This document shows, piece after piece, positions 8,101 through 14,125 of a stretch of DNA of 15,942 nt (within the stretch, counting starts at the first letter, position 1; every line of letters begins with the position of its first letter). The position numbers and the translations under genes were made by a program. This DNA comes from Actinomycetota bacterium (GTDB taxonomy: Bacteria; Actinomycetota; Actinomycetes; Actinomycetales; Angustibacteraceae): the NCBI GenBank assembly GCA_014377795.1, contig JACMOY010000363.1, positions 1-15,942 of the forward strand. The letters run 5' to 3'. The notes under the pieces are model-generated. The model did not search any database, was not told where the DNA came from, and saw only the letters and a list, made by a program, of their open reading frames with translations.

Positions 8101-8306
8101 CGGTGTTCGGCCCCAGCGTCGTCACCTGGCGCTCTCCCGAGCACCTGACCGAGCTGCTGCGCCGCCCGGTGGGTGAGCTGTTCCCGGACGACGCCACGAT
8201 CGTGGCGAACGCCCAGCGGATCGCGCTCGACCACTCGTTCGACGCCCGGGCCAGGCGGCTGGCGCAGGTCGCCGTGGCGACGCTCACCGGCGAGGACCGG
8301 GGCTGA
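5175..8306 (+). CDS. Large multidomain glycosyltransferase: PHPLF module, GT2, degenerate GT2, CgeB-like GT-B
   Basis: This 1043-aa cytoplasmic protein starts at GTG 5175, overlapping the rgpF-like stop. Domains in order are as follows. Residues ~40-160 hold two copies of a module ending SPTPLFE and RPHPLFD. A GT2 domain (~218-450) has VSTVMPTWNR, VDDGSTDDT (D253, D254) and the metal-binding DSD (304-306) in FLDSDNTWEPDF. A second GT2-like domain (~450-690) has VIAVHDQPGD and DNGS (485-488), but SDPH (536-539) where a DxD is expected. The last third (~738-1043) is GT-B-like: EQWGDWHFAQSLAGALRRLG, then LFVGNSRNIYRPSVEAA (~877-895) and the donor-binding signature NDHWDDM...SNRLFDVAAAGG (from N940), as in the CgeB-like Glyco_trans_1_2 family. 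It probably adds two different sugars. The first two-thirds are paralogous to the gene at 12343. It ends the cluster, 4 bp from a convergent gene. Confidence 0.9.
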   Translation: MKLGSVVRRLVPPGARTAPGARQALTNAREALAISTISASGAFDRPWYELQRGRTFSTDLGAVVDYVRHGRRRGLSPTPLFEPEWFDRHRWNSRSLDPFAVYLRRRAGKGRPHPLFDASQHLRAHPEATTHRGGPLGHFIATATADTPLPIPAGMAYGQVTYGQLCAVAESAVRTWQQQDALRRAPRRVDALPEQQQQRLQDEVDAVTLPAADLEHPLVSTVMPTWNRAAALRRAIVSVQAQTYDGWELVVVDDGSTDDTSYVLQGLSTFDARIRVVAGEHSGVSRARNTGIAAARGSHIAFLDSDNTWEPDFLRVTLSAMQHRSLDAAYTAMELHDGARTTFRAFDGGREHLLVGNHIDLNVLVVRADRVREVGGFAEDLRRTVDYDLVLKLSEVCDLTYLPYVGAVYTEDRDDASRISVREPLTWDYVVRSRHLVDWAAARDRERVPGRVSAVIAVHDQPGDAVRAVEGLLQWDGDLEVIVLDNGSRRSGSTVLASLAAADPRVHWHRVPAHLGFALGTNVGLGHTTGELVLISDPHVLLRDGLDELRAALDDATAVVAPLVIGMGGTVVSAGVTAVEGVDLPMPVLRDHPREDLTLHGVLDVVSPDERILLARAADVAAIGGLQPLLLNDWHVVDLTLRLREHRGADAGGARIVTGVQAWVVGRPEQATHPHDVSVVREAWRRADPAPDTSAWARAGLRLAHVSAAQRGPGVLLPMPVTVRDAASARERAADGGPLRWALQIAAPSGPRGEQWGDWHFAQSLAGALRRLGHDAVVDLREAVGRPTSYLDDVRLVIRGLDRVVPVPGQVNLMWVISHPDQVEADELRGYDHVFAAGARWATDVGASWGLPIEPLLQCTEATIFTRGAAAPDCGDAVLFVGNSRNIYRPSVEAAVKAGVDLAVYGGMWEQYLDPGMVRAPAVANTALPAMYRGAGVVLNDHWDDMRREGFWSNRLFDVAAAGGRVLSDHIEGTAAVFGPSVVTWRSPEHLTELLRRPVGELFPDDATIVANAQRIALDHSFDARARRLAQVAVATLTGEDRG

Positions 8307-8310
8307 GCCG

Positions 8311-9360
8311 TCAGCGGAAGAAGCAGGTCTCACCGGAGTAGATCGTCGTCACCCGGCTGGTCGGCTGGCGACCGCTGACCAGTCCGGCGATCGGCCCCGT
8401 GCTGGCCCACTCGTCGCCCAGCGACGTGCGGCTCAGCGTGAGGGTGCCGAACGAGGCGCGCAGCGCCGACAGGGTCGACCCGACGCCGATCCCGTCCCCG
8501 GTGCTGCGCCGAGGAGCACCGCCCTGCTCGGTCCAGCCGACGAACCGTGAGCCGGCGATCAGCGCGCTGAAACCTGCGCGCGAGAACGAGGTTCGTGGAC
8601 CCTGGCCGCACTCGGACTGAACGTCGGTCTGCAGCGGGCCCAGGGCCGCGGTGAGCGCCGTGCGCAGCGTCGTGGACGACGACCCGAACGTGACGTGCCG
8701 GACGCTCGCCGAGCCGACGACGAACCCCAGGCCGTCGGGCTCCAGCACCAGGACTGGGCGAACGATCCCGCGGTTGGCCGGGACGGCGGCCAGCGCCCGC
8801 CAGGTGGCCGTGCCCACCACGCCGTCCGGGGCCAGTCCGTAGCGCCCCTGGAACCGGCGCACCGCCACAATCAGCCCGGCGTCCACCGAGCGCGAGCCGG
8901 TGCGCACCAGGGTGGCGAGCTGGGCGGGGGAGTCCGGCGTGCGCTGCGCCAGCAGCAGCCGGACGGCGAGCACCGCCGGCCCGCGCACACGGTGGCCGGC
9001 GCCGATCGTGGTGACCAGTGCGCTCCACGTGCTGGGGCCGACGACGCCGTCGGCGCTCAGCCGGTGACCGGCCTGGAAGCCGCGCACCGCAGCCACGGTG
9101 GAGGCCGAGTAACGCCCGTCGACGACGGCGCGCGACCCGCGAGCGGCCAGCAGCAGCTGCACGGCGGCGACGTCGTTGCTGTGCGCAGCGCGGCGCAGCA
9201 CCGGGAACTGCGCCGTGCTCGTGGCAGCCAGCACCGTGGGCGCAGCCGAGCGGGGGGTGGCGGCGTCGGCGGCGGGGGCGGCGGCGAGGGCGAGGCTCGC
9301 GGCCGTGACGGCCGCTGCGAGCGAGCGAACGGCGAGGGGGCGAAGGGCGAAGGGACGCAC
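8311..9360 (-). CDS. Secreted protein with two peptidoglycan-binding repeats and an uncharacterised C-terminal domain
   Basis: This 349-aa exported protein probably binds the cell wall. GTG at 9360 has a GGAG ribosome site 6 nt upstream. A signal peptide is clear: Arg-containing n-region, Ala/Leu-rich core and likely cleavage after ADA (~33). Two PG_binding_1-type repeats follow. The first (~58-115) contains AVQLLLAARG, VRGFQAGHRLSADGVVG and STWSAL. The second (~125-190) contains AVRLLLAQR, VRRFQGRYGLAPDGVVG and TATWRAL, with an insertion before its VDAGL. Residues ~197-349 form a domain I cannot name. It includes LVLEPDGLGFVVG, a CGQGP cysteine, GSRFVGWTEQ, STGDGIGVGSTLSALRASFG and a C-terminal ETCFFR cysteine, so a disulfide is plausible. 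No catalytic motif is seen. It converges with the large glycosyltransferase gene and is separated from the GT4 gene by 110 bp, so it may be expressed separately. Confidence 0.88.
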   Translation of the reverse strand: MRPFALRPLAVRSLAAAVTAASLALAAAPAADAATPRSAAPTVLAATSTAQFPVLRRAAHSNDVAAVQLLLAARGSRAVVDGRYSASTVAAVRGFQAGHRLSADGVVGPSTWSALVTTIGAGHRVRGPAVLAVRLLLAQRTPDSPAQLATLVRTGSRSVDAGLIVAVRRFQGRYGLAPDGVVGTATWRALAAVPANRGIVRPVLVLEPDGLGFVVGSASVRHVTFGSSSTTLRTALTAALGPLQTDVQSECGQGPRTSFSRAGFSALIAGSRFVGWTEQGGAPRRSTGDGIGVGSTLSALRASFGTLTLSRTSLGDEWASTGPIAGLVSGRQPTSRVTTIYSGETCFFR

Positions 9361-9366
9361 GGGCTG

Positions 9367-9370
9367 CTCC
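9367..9370 (-). promoter_or_regulatory. Ribosome binding site of the peptidoglycan-binding protein gene
   Basis: GGAG on the minus strand lies 6 nt before the GTG at 9360. It supports this start over internal ones and is one of the few clear Shine-Dalgarno sites in a window where most genes are coupled by overlap. Confidence 0.6.
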
Positions 9371-9382
9371 AGAGGATGCCGG

Positions 9383-9406
9383 TCGGGGGCCCTGACCGAC
9401 CCCCGA
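9383..9406 (-). other. Stem-loop in the leader of the peptidoglycan-binding protein gene
   Basis: TCGGGGG (9383-9389) and CCCCCGA (9400-9406) form a 7-bp GC-rich stem with a 10-nt loop. It lies between the GT4 stop and the ribosome site of the downstream gene. It could end the exporter operon transcript (no T-tract) or form the 5' end of the downstream message. An alternative pairing, GGTC with GACC (9381-9384 and 9394-9397), overlaps it. Confidence 0.3.
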
Positions 9407-9411
9407 TGACA

Positions 9412-9441
9412 GGCTTACCGCCCCGGACGGGTGCGAGGCAA
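9412..9441 (-). promoter_or_regulatory. Possible promoter of the peptidoglycan-binding protein gene
   Basis: Reading the minus strand, TTGCCT (9436-9441, four of six matches to TTGACA) is followed after 18 nt by TAAGCC (9412-9417, then T). A start near 9405 would place the stem-loop at the 5' end of the transcript. Both hexamers are imperfect, so this is tentative. The rest of the 110-bp gap shows nothing else. Confidence 0.3.
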
Positions 9442-9470
9442 TGGTCTGGCCGCACCGTTCTGCAGCGGGG

Positions 9471-10556
9471 TCAGCCGGTGGACGCCCACCGCTCGAGCTG
9501 TGCGACGAAGGCCACGCTGGACACCCGCCAGTCCAGGTGGGCCACTGCGGCGGTCCGGCCGTTGCGGGCCAGCCGCTCGCGCAGGTCGCGGTCGTCGACC
9601 AGCCGGCGCACCGCATCGGCCACGGCGGCGGCGTCGGCGAACGGCACGACCAACCCGGCGTCGTACTCGCGCACCATCTCGGCGGCGGCAGGGTTGGCGG
9701 TCGTCACCACCGGCACCCCGTTGGCCATGTACTCCATCAGCTTGGTGAACCGCGAGTGCGCGTAGTTGGGCTCGTCGTGCAGCAGGGACAGACCCGCTGT
9801 GGCCCCCTGAAGCAGCGCGAGCGCGACGTCGTTCGGTACGAAACCGTGCCACCGCAACAGGTTCGCGTCGGCGGCAGCCTGCACCGCCCCGCGGACGTCG
9901 GGGTCGGCCGGCCCGACGAGCTCGAGCCGGACACCGTCCGGAAGCGACCCCGCCAGGGCCACCATCTCGAGCCCGCCGCGCTGGCGGGTGATGCGGCCCA
10001 GGTAGACGACGCGGTCGTCACCCGGCGGTGGGGGATCGGCGTCCGGCACGGGCACGGTGTTGGGCACGACAGGGTGCCGGCGGGCGAACCGCTGGTCGTA
10101 CCCGTACTCGGCGAGCACCAGGTGCACGTGCCGTTCGGCCAGGGCCTCGGCGCGCAGCACGGCCCACGCGGCCGCCCGGCGCAACGGCCCCGGCACCCAC
10201 TGCTTCATCGAGATGGCCGCCGCGGTGTCCTCGTGCACGTCCCAGACCACGGGGGGCAGGCCGCGCAGCGTCGGCAGGGTCAGCAGCAGCTCGGGGTCGT
10301 GCAGCAGGACGATGTCGTGCCTGCCCCGCTCGCGGCGCAGCACCGACCGGGCGGCCACCAGGGCCGCCGCGCGGCGGCGTCCGACCGCACGGGGCAGGTC
10401 GATGGCGCGGACCCCGTCGGGAGCGGTGCGGCCGTAGGCGGTGAACGGCGCGGCGAACGTGACGGCGTGCCCGGCTTCCAGCAGGCTGCGCATCTCGCGG
10501 TAGCGGATCCGCGCGTCCTGCGGGTCGTGGACGACCGTGACGACCAGGACCCGCAC
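9471..10556 (-). CDS. Family 4 glycosyltransferase (GT-B fold)
   Basis: This 361-aa retaining-type glycosyltransferase is probably cytoplasmic or membrane-peripheral. GTG 10556 lies 3 nt after the ABC ATPase stop, and an AGG within the end of the upstream gene may serve as its ribosome site. The N-terminal half has RVLVVTVVHDPQDARIRYRE (residues 2-21), where the H-x-x-x-D-x-R-I pattern is typical of GT4 proteins, and LLHDPELLL and WDVHEDTAA. The C-terminal half begins near DDRVVYLGRITRQRGG (~180-195). The E-x7-E-like region is FTKLMEYMANGVPVVTT, with E275 as the likely donor-contacting acid, and NPAAAEMVREYDAG following. It ends with a helical tail. It is the third gene of the exporter operon, so it probably modifies or starts the exported polymer. 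The sugar and acceptor cannot be read from sequence. Confidence 0.9.
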   Translation of the reverse strand: MRVLVVTVVHDPQDARIRYREMRSLLEAGHAVTFAAPFTAYGRTAPDGVRAIDLPRAVGRRRAAALVAARSVLRRERGRHDIVLLHDPELLLTLPTLRGLPPVVWDVHEDTAAAISMKQWVPGPLRRAAAWAVLRAEALAERHVHLVLAEYGYDQRFARRHPVVPNTVPVPDADPPPPGDDRVVYLGRITRQRGGLEMVALAGSLPDGVRLELVGPADPDVRGAVQAAADANLLRWHGFVPNDVALALLQGATAGLSLLHDEPNYAHSRFTKLMEYMANGVPVVTTANPAAAEMVREYDAGLVVPFADAAAVADAVRRLVDDRDLRERLARNGRTAAVAHLDWRVSSVAFVAQLERWASTG

Positions 10557-10559
10557 GGG

Positions 10560-11369
10560 TTACCTGACCGAGGCGTTGTAGGCGGCGATGACCTCGGCGG
10601 ACGGGCCGTCCAGGCGCAGGATCCCGGCGTCGATCCACAGCGTGCGCTGACAGGTGTCCTGGATGACCTTCAGCGAGTGGCTGACCAGGAACACCGTGCC
10701 GGCCGCGTCGCGCAGCTCGCTGATCCGGCGCTCGCTGCGACGCTGGAAGTCGGCGTCGCCGACGGCAAGGGCCTCGTCGACGAGCAGGATGCGGTGCGTC
10801 GCGGACGCGGCGATCGCGAACCGCAGCCGCGCGCCCATGCCGGCCGAGTAGGTGCGCATCGGCAGCTCGATGAACTCGCCGATGCCGGCGAAGTCGACGA
10901 TGTCGTCGTACTTCTCGCGCACCTGGTCCGGCGTCAGGCCCATCGCCAGGCCGCCGAGCACCACGTTGCGCTCACCCGACAGCTCGTTGATCAGGGCCGC
11001 GTTGACCCCCAGCAGGGTCGGGTCGCTGTCGGCGTAGATGGCCCCCTGGTCGGCCGGCGTGAGGCCCGCGATCGCCCGCAGCAGCGTCGACTTGCCCGAA
11101 CCGTTGCGGCCGATGACGCCGATCGCCTCGCCCTGGTGGGCGGTGAAGCTGATGCCCTTGAGCGCGTGGATCTTGCGCGCGCGGCGCATGTTGACGGCCC
11201 GACGCAGCAGCTTGGTCGACTCGTTCTTGGCCGGCCGGCCGGTGGCGTAGACGGTGTAGTTCACGTGCAGGTCGTCGACGATCACCGTCGGCCGGGGACC
11301 ACGCGCCGCGACCGGTGGCGGTAGCAGCGCGGCGGTGTCGGTGACGGGCGGGCTGGCAGGCTCACTCAC
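10560..11369 (-). CDS. ABC transporter ATP-binding protein, TagH/Wzt type
   Basis: This 269-aa ATPase powers export of a lipid-linked polysaccharide or teichoic-acid-like polymer with the permease just upstream. GTG 11369 overlaps the permease stop by 8 nt. Walker A is GRNGSGKST (87-95). The region LINELSGERNVVLGG (127-141) replaces a normal Q-loop, as usual in this subfamily. The ABC signature is YSAGM (174-178), Walker B is ILLVDEA (194-200, catalytic E199), the D-loop follows as VGDAD, and the switch histidine is H231 in VSHS. An N-terminal extension of ~30 residues is rich in Pro and Ala. The protein stops soon after the nucleotide-binding domain (AAYNASVR), so it lacks the carbohydrate-recognising C-terminal domain of O9a-type Wzt. 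That fits TagH-like transporters, which do not read a chain terminus. Confidence 0.95.
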   Translation of the reverse strand: MSEPASPPVTDTAALLPPPVAARGPRPTVIVDDLHVNYTVYATGRPAKNESTKLLRRAVNMRRARKIHALKGISFTAHQGEAIGVIGRNGSGKSTLLRAIAGLTPADQGAIYADSDPTLLGVNAALINELSGERNVVLGGLAMGLTPDQVREKYDDIVDFAGIGEFIELPMRTYSAGMGARLRFAIAASATHRILLVDEALAVGDADFQRRSERRISELRDAAGTVFLVSHSLKVIQDTCQRTLWIDAGILRLDGPSAEVIAAYNASVR

Positions 11370-12276
11370 GGCCGTAGCGCTCCTCTGCCCGCCAGAAGTA
11401 GACGAAGCCCACGAGGAAGAACACGACGCCGAACCCGATGCCCAGCCGCCAGGTGTGGGCGGGTGCGGCCTCGCCGACGATGACCGCCCCGCGCACCAGG
11501 CTGATGTAGACGTGCACGGGGTTGAACTCGAGCACCGTGGCCAGCACCGACTGGCCGCCCTTGGCGTCGGCGCCGGGGGACTTGTAGAAGATCCCGCTCA
11601 GGTAGAAGACCAGCCGGGTGAGGAACGGGATCAGCTGGGTGATGTCGCGGATGTGGATCGTCAGCCGCGCCGCGATCATCGCGATCCCGGTGCAGAACAG
11701 GGTCATCAGCGCCAGGGCGGGCACCAGCTCGAGCCACTTCAGCCGCACCGGCTCGCCGGTGGCCAGCGCGACGACGAGCATGACCACGAGCATCGGCACC
11801 AGCGCGAGCACCTGCTCGATCACGGTCGCGAACGGCAGCACGGCCCGCGGGAAGTGCAGGCTCTTGATCAGACCGCTGTTGCCGGTGATGGACTTGGCGC
11901 CGTCGGTGAGGCAGGCGGCGAAGAACTGGAAGATGAACACCCCGACGACCAGCGACGCGACGAAGTTGTCCTGCCTCGACGACTTCGGCAGCAGCAGGCC
12001 GAAGATGAACCCGTAGACAGCGGCGTTGATCAGCGGGCGCAGCACGATCCACGCGATGCCCAGCCGGTCCTGCTCGTTCTGCGACCTGAACCTGGCTCTG
12101 GCCAGCCCGAAGCAGAAGAACCGCCGACCCCACAGCTGGCGCACGTAGTCGGTGAGCGCGGGCCGACTGCCGAGCTTGGGCAGGCCGTGCTCGGCAGCCA
12201 GCGCCGCCAGGTCGTCGTGACTGGGCCTGTCGTCACGGGGGTGGCCATGACTCGGCGCGGGGACGACGACGCTCAC
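11362..12276 (-). CDS. ABC-2 type permease, TagG/Wzm type
   Basis: This 304-aa integral membrane subunit of a polysaccharide or teichoic-acid exporter starts at GTG 12276. I chose it because an AGAGG lies 8 nt upstream and because the longer frame up to 12519 runs antisense through the divergent glycosyltransferase gene and reads as low-quality Arg/Pro-rich sequence. Residues ~1-70 are cytoplasmic. An amphipathic segment with QNEQDRLGIAWIVLRPLINA leads into about six membrane spans. Typical family blocks are IFGLLLPKSSRQDNFVASLV, HFPRAVLPFATVIEQVLALV and LEFNPVHVYISLVRGAV, and the C-terminal AEERYGRE is usual for this family. The ATPase gene overlaps its end, and a GT4 gene follows. It is transcribed divergently from the 574-aa glycosyltransferase across 66 bp. 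Confidence 0.93.
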   Translation of the reverse strand: MSVVVPAPSHGHPRDDRPSHDDLAALAAEHGLPKLGSRPALTDYVRQLWGRRFFCFGLARARFRSQNEQDRLGIAWIVLRPLINAAVYGFIFGLLLPKSSRQDNFVASLVVGVFIFQFFAACLTDGAKSITGNSGLIKSLHFPRAVLPFATVIEQVLALVPMLVVMLVVALATGEPVRLKWLELVPALALMTLFCTGIAMIAARLTIHIRDITQLIPFLTRLVFYLSGIFYKSPGADAKGGQSVLATVLEFNPVHVYISLVRGAVIVGEAAPAHTWRLGIGFGVVFFLVGFVYFWRAEERYGRE

Positions 12277-12284
12277 ACCGGCAG

Positions 12285-12289
12285 CCTCT
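12285..12289 (-). promoter_or_regulatory. Ribosome binding site deciding the permease start
   Basis: AGAGG on the minus strand is 8 nt from GTG 12276. It supports the short start and rules against the 81-codon extension. Confidence 0.5.
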
Positions 12290-12330
12290 CGAGTCGGGTC
12301 GCGGCGAACCGGGCCGGCCCGCCAGCCGCC

Positions 12331-12336
12331 TAGTGT
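12331..12336 (+). promoter_or_regulatory. Possible -10 element for a leaderless 574-aa glycosyltransferase mRNA
   Basis: TAGTGT fits TANNNT and ends 6 nt before ATG 12343, so the transcript would start at the initiation codon. There is no Shine-Dalgarno sequence before this ATG and no good -35. The whole divergent gap is only 66 bp (12277-12342); I could not identify a matching minus-strand promoter for the permease operon in it. Confidence 0.45.
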
Positions 12337-12342
12337 GACAGC

Positions 12343-14067
12343 ATGCCCGATCGGTTGCGGCGAGGGTCGTCGGCAGGTCGAGCCGTGCGCGCGCTGAGCC
12401 TGGCGGCGAACCTGCCCGCGGCGGCGCACGCCCTGGTGTCGTGGCGGGGTCGGCCCCCGATGGACCGCGGCTGGTACGCCGCCCAGGGGTACCGGCCGGG
12501 ACGCGGACAGGTCGGCCACTACCTGCTGGCCGGACGTCGGGCGGGCTGGTCACCGCATCCTCTGCTCGAACCGTCCTGGGTGGCTCCGACGTCCTGGCGG
12601 CGACGCTGGCCCGATCCGCTCGCCGCGCCCGACCCGCTCTCGGCCGGCCACCCCGCACTGGCGCCGGGGGCGCTGAGCGTCCGCGCGGCCGGGTCGCTGC
12701 CGCGCACGGCCACGGTCGCCTCGGTGCTCGGCGGGCCGGTCGGCTACGGCCACCTGCGGGACGCGATCGTGGCCGCGGCCGGTCAGCGCCGCGAGCAGGA
12801 GGCGCTGCGCACGCTGCCGCGGGTGCGCGACCGGTGGACGACGCCCCCGGCGTCCGCAGGTGTCGTCGCGGATCTGCCGACCGTGAGCGTCGTGCTGCCC
12901 GTGCGCGACCGCCCGCGGCAGGTGGTCGAGGCGATCGAGTCGGTGCAAGCCCAGAGCCACCCGCACTGGCAGCTGATCGTGGTGGACGACGGGTCGAGCG
13001 ACGCGACCCCCGACGTCGTGGCCGGCATCGCCGCCCGCGACCCTCGGGTCGAGCTGGTGCGCGCCGACCACGGCGGGGTGAGCGCGGCGCGCAACCTGGG
13101 TGCGTCACACGCCACCGGCGCGGTGCTCGCCTGGCTGGACTCCGACAACACGTGGACGCCGGACCACCTGCGCACCATGCTCACCGCCCTGGCCGTCACC
13201 GGCGCCGAGAGCGCCTACGCGGTGCTCGAGCAGCACGCCGCGGACGGCGTCCGGTACCGCGCGCTGGACGCCGGCCGCCCGGCCCTCGCGCTGCGCAACC
13301 ACATCGACCTGAACGTCCTGGTGGCCCGCCGCCACGCCGTCGAGGCCATCGGCGGCTTCGACACCTCGCTGCGCCGGGCCGTCGACTACGACCTCGTGCT
13401 GCGCCTCGCCGAGCGCTCGCGGCCGCTGTTCGTGCCGGTCGTCGGGGCCCGGTACGACGCTCGCAGGGACGCCGCCGACCGCGTGACGGTGCGCGAGTCG
13501 AGCACGTGGTCCGACGTGGTCCGGGCCCGTCGGCTGGTGGACTGGGCCGCCCTGGAGTCCGGGCTCGAGGCCCGCGTGGCCCACCGGCTCAGCGTCATCG
13601 TCGTGATCGCCCAGTCGGTGCCGGCGGCGGTGTTCGTGCCCACCCTGCTCGACGCCGTCCGGCACGCCGAGGGGCAGGTCGAGGTGGTGGTCGTCGACGC
13701 GGGCGGCAGCCGCGCGACCGGCACCGCCCTGGCGGGCCTCGCGGCCACCTGCGAGCACATGACGGTCCTTCGCTGGCCGGCACCGATGACGCCCGGGTGG
13801 GCCCTGGCGCACGCACTCGAGAGCACGAGTGGCGCGGCCCTCGCCGTACCGGACGCCGGCACCCGGCTCACGCCTGGTTACGACCTGGCCCTGCGGTCGG
13901 CGCTGTCGGCGGGCGTCGTGCACCTGGGCGAGGAGCTGCTCGGGGTGCGCGCGGCGGACCTGGTCGCCGTCCGTGGGGCGGACGCGCTGGACCCGACACC
14001 GGGCTGGCGCGCCGGGCTGGCGAGCCGGGTGAGTGGTGGGGCACGTGGGGCGAACCGAGCCCCCTGA
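12343..14067 (+). CDS. Modular family 2 glycosyltransferase, paralogue of the 1043-aa protein
   Basis: This 574-aa cytoplasmic protein adds a sugar by its GT2 domain, acceptor unknown. ATG 12343 follows a likely leaderless -10. Residues ~40-80 contain one copy of the module found twice in the large protein: GWYAAQGY, GHYLLAGRRAGWSPHPLLEP. The GT2 domain (~180-410) carries VSVVLPVRDRP, VDDGSSD (D215, D216) and DSD (266-268) within WLDSDNTWTPDHL, plus NHIDLNVLV and VDYDLVLRL, all shared with the paralogue. A second GT2-like region (~415-560) is more degenerate than in the paralogue: DAGG (452-455) and PDAGT (503-507) stand where nucleotide- and metal-binding motifs would be. The CgeB-like C-terminal third is absent, and the protein ends shortly after. 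It stands alone between two transcription units, divergent from the exporter. Confidence 0.9.
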   Translation: MPDRLRRGSSAGRAVRALSLAANLPAAAHALVSWRGRPPMDRGWYAAQGYRPGRGQVGHYLLAGRRAGWSPHPLLEPSWVAPTSWRRRWPDPLAAPDPLSAGHPALAPGALSVRAAGSLPRTATVASVLGGPVGYGHLRDAIVAAAGQRREQEALRTLPRVRDRWTTPPASAGVVADLPTVSVVLPVRDRPRQVVEAIESVQAQSHPHWQLIVVDDGSSDATPDVVAGIAARDPRVELVRADHGGVSAARNLGASHATGAVLAWLDSDNTWTPDHLRTMLTALAVTGAESAYAVLEQHAADGVRYRALDAGRPALALRNHIDLNVLVARRHAVEAIGGFDTSLRRAVDYDLVLRLAERSRPLFVPVVGARYDARRDAADRVTVRESSTWSDVVRARRLVDWAALESGLEARVAHRLSVIVVIAQSVPAAVFVPTLLDAVRHAEGQVEVVVVDAGGSRATGTALAGLAATCEHMTVLRWPAPMTPGWALAHALESTSGAALAVPDAGTRLTPGYDLALRSALSAGVVHLGEELLGVRAADLVAVRGADALDPTPGWRAGLASRVSGGARGANRAP

Positions 14068-14113
14068 GGCCGACGGGGTGTCATGATGTCGGGGCATTCG
14101 TGACCAGACGCCC

Positions 14114-14118
14114 AGGAG
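14114..14118 (+). promoter_or_regulatory. Ribosome binding site of the SpoIID-like gene
   Basis: AGGAG is 7 nt before ATG 14126 and only 4 nt before an in-frame GTG at 14123, favouring the ATG. The 58-bp gap after the glycosyltransferase stop also contains CATGAT (14082-14087), a weak -10-like hexamer without a recognisable -35. Confidence 0.65.
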
Positions 14119-14125
14119 CCCCGTG

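Noticed and set aside
9245..9350. A low-complexity G-rich stretch (GGCGGC and GGCGA repeats)
   Set aside because: On the minus strand it encodes the Ala/Arg-rich signal peptide of the peptidoglycan-binding protein, which explains it fully.
9441..11324. A 627-aa open frame on the plus strand
   Set aside because: It lies antisense to the GT4 and ABC ATPase genes, both of which carry clear motifs. It is a GC-driven shadow.
12277..12519. An 81-codon N-terminal extension of the ABC permease
   Set aside because: The extension overlaps the divergent glycosyltransferase gene, has unnatural composition and is not needed, since GTG 12276 has a ribosome site and gives a normal family length.
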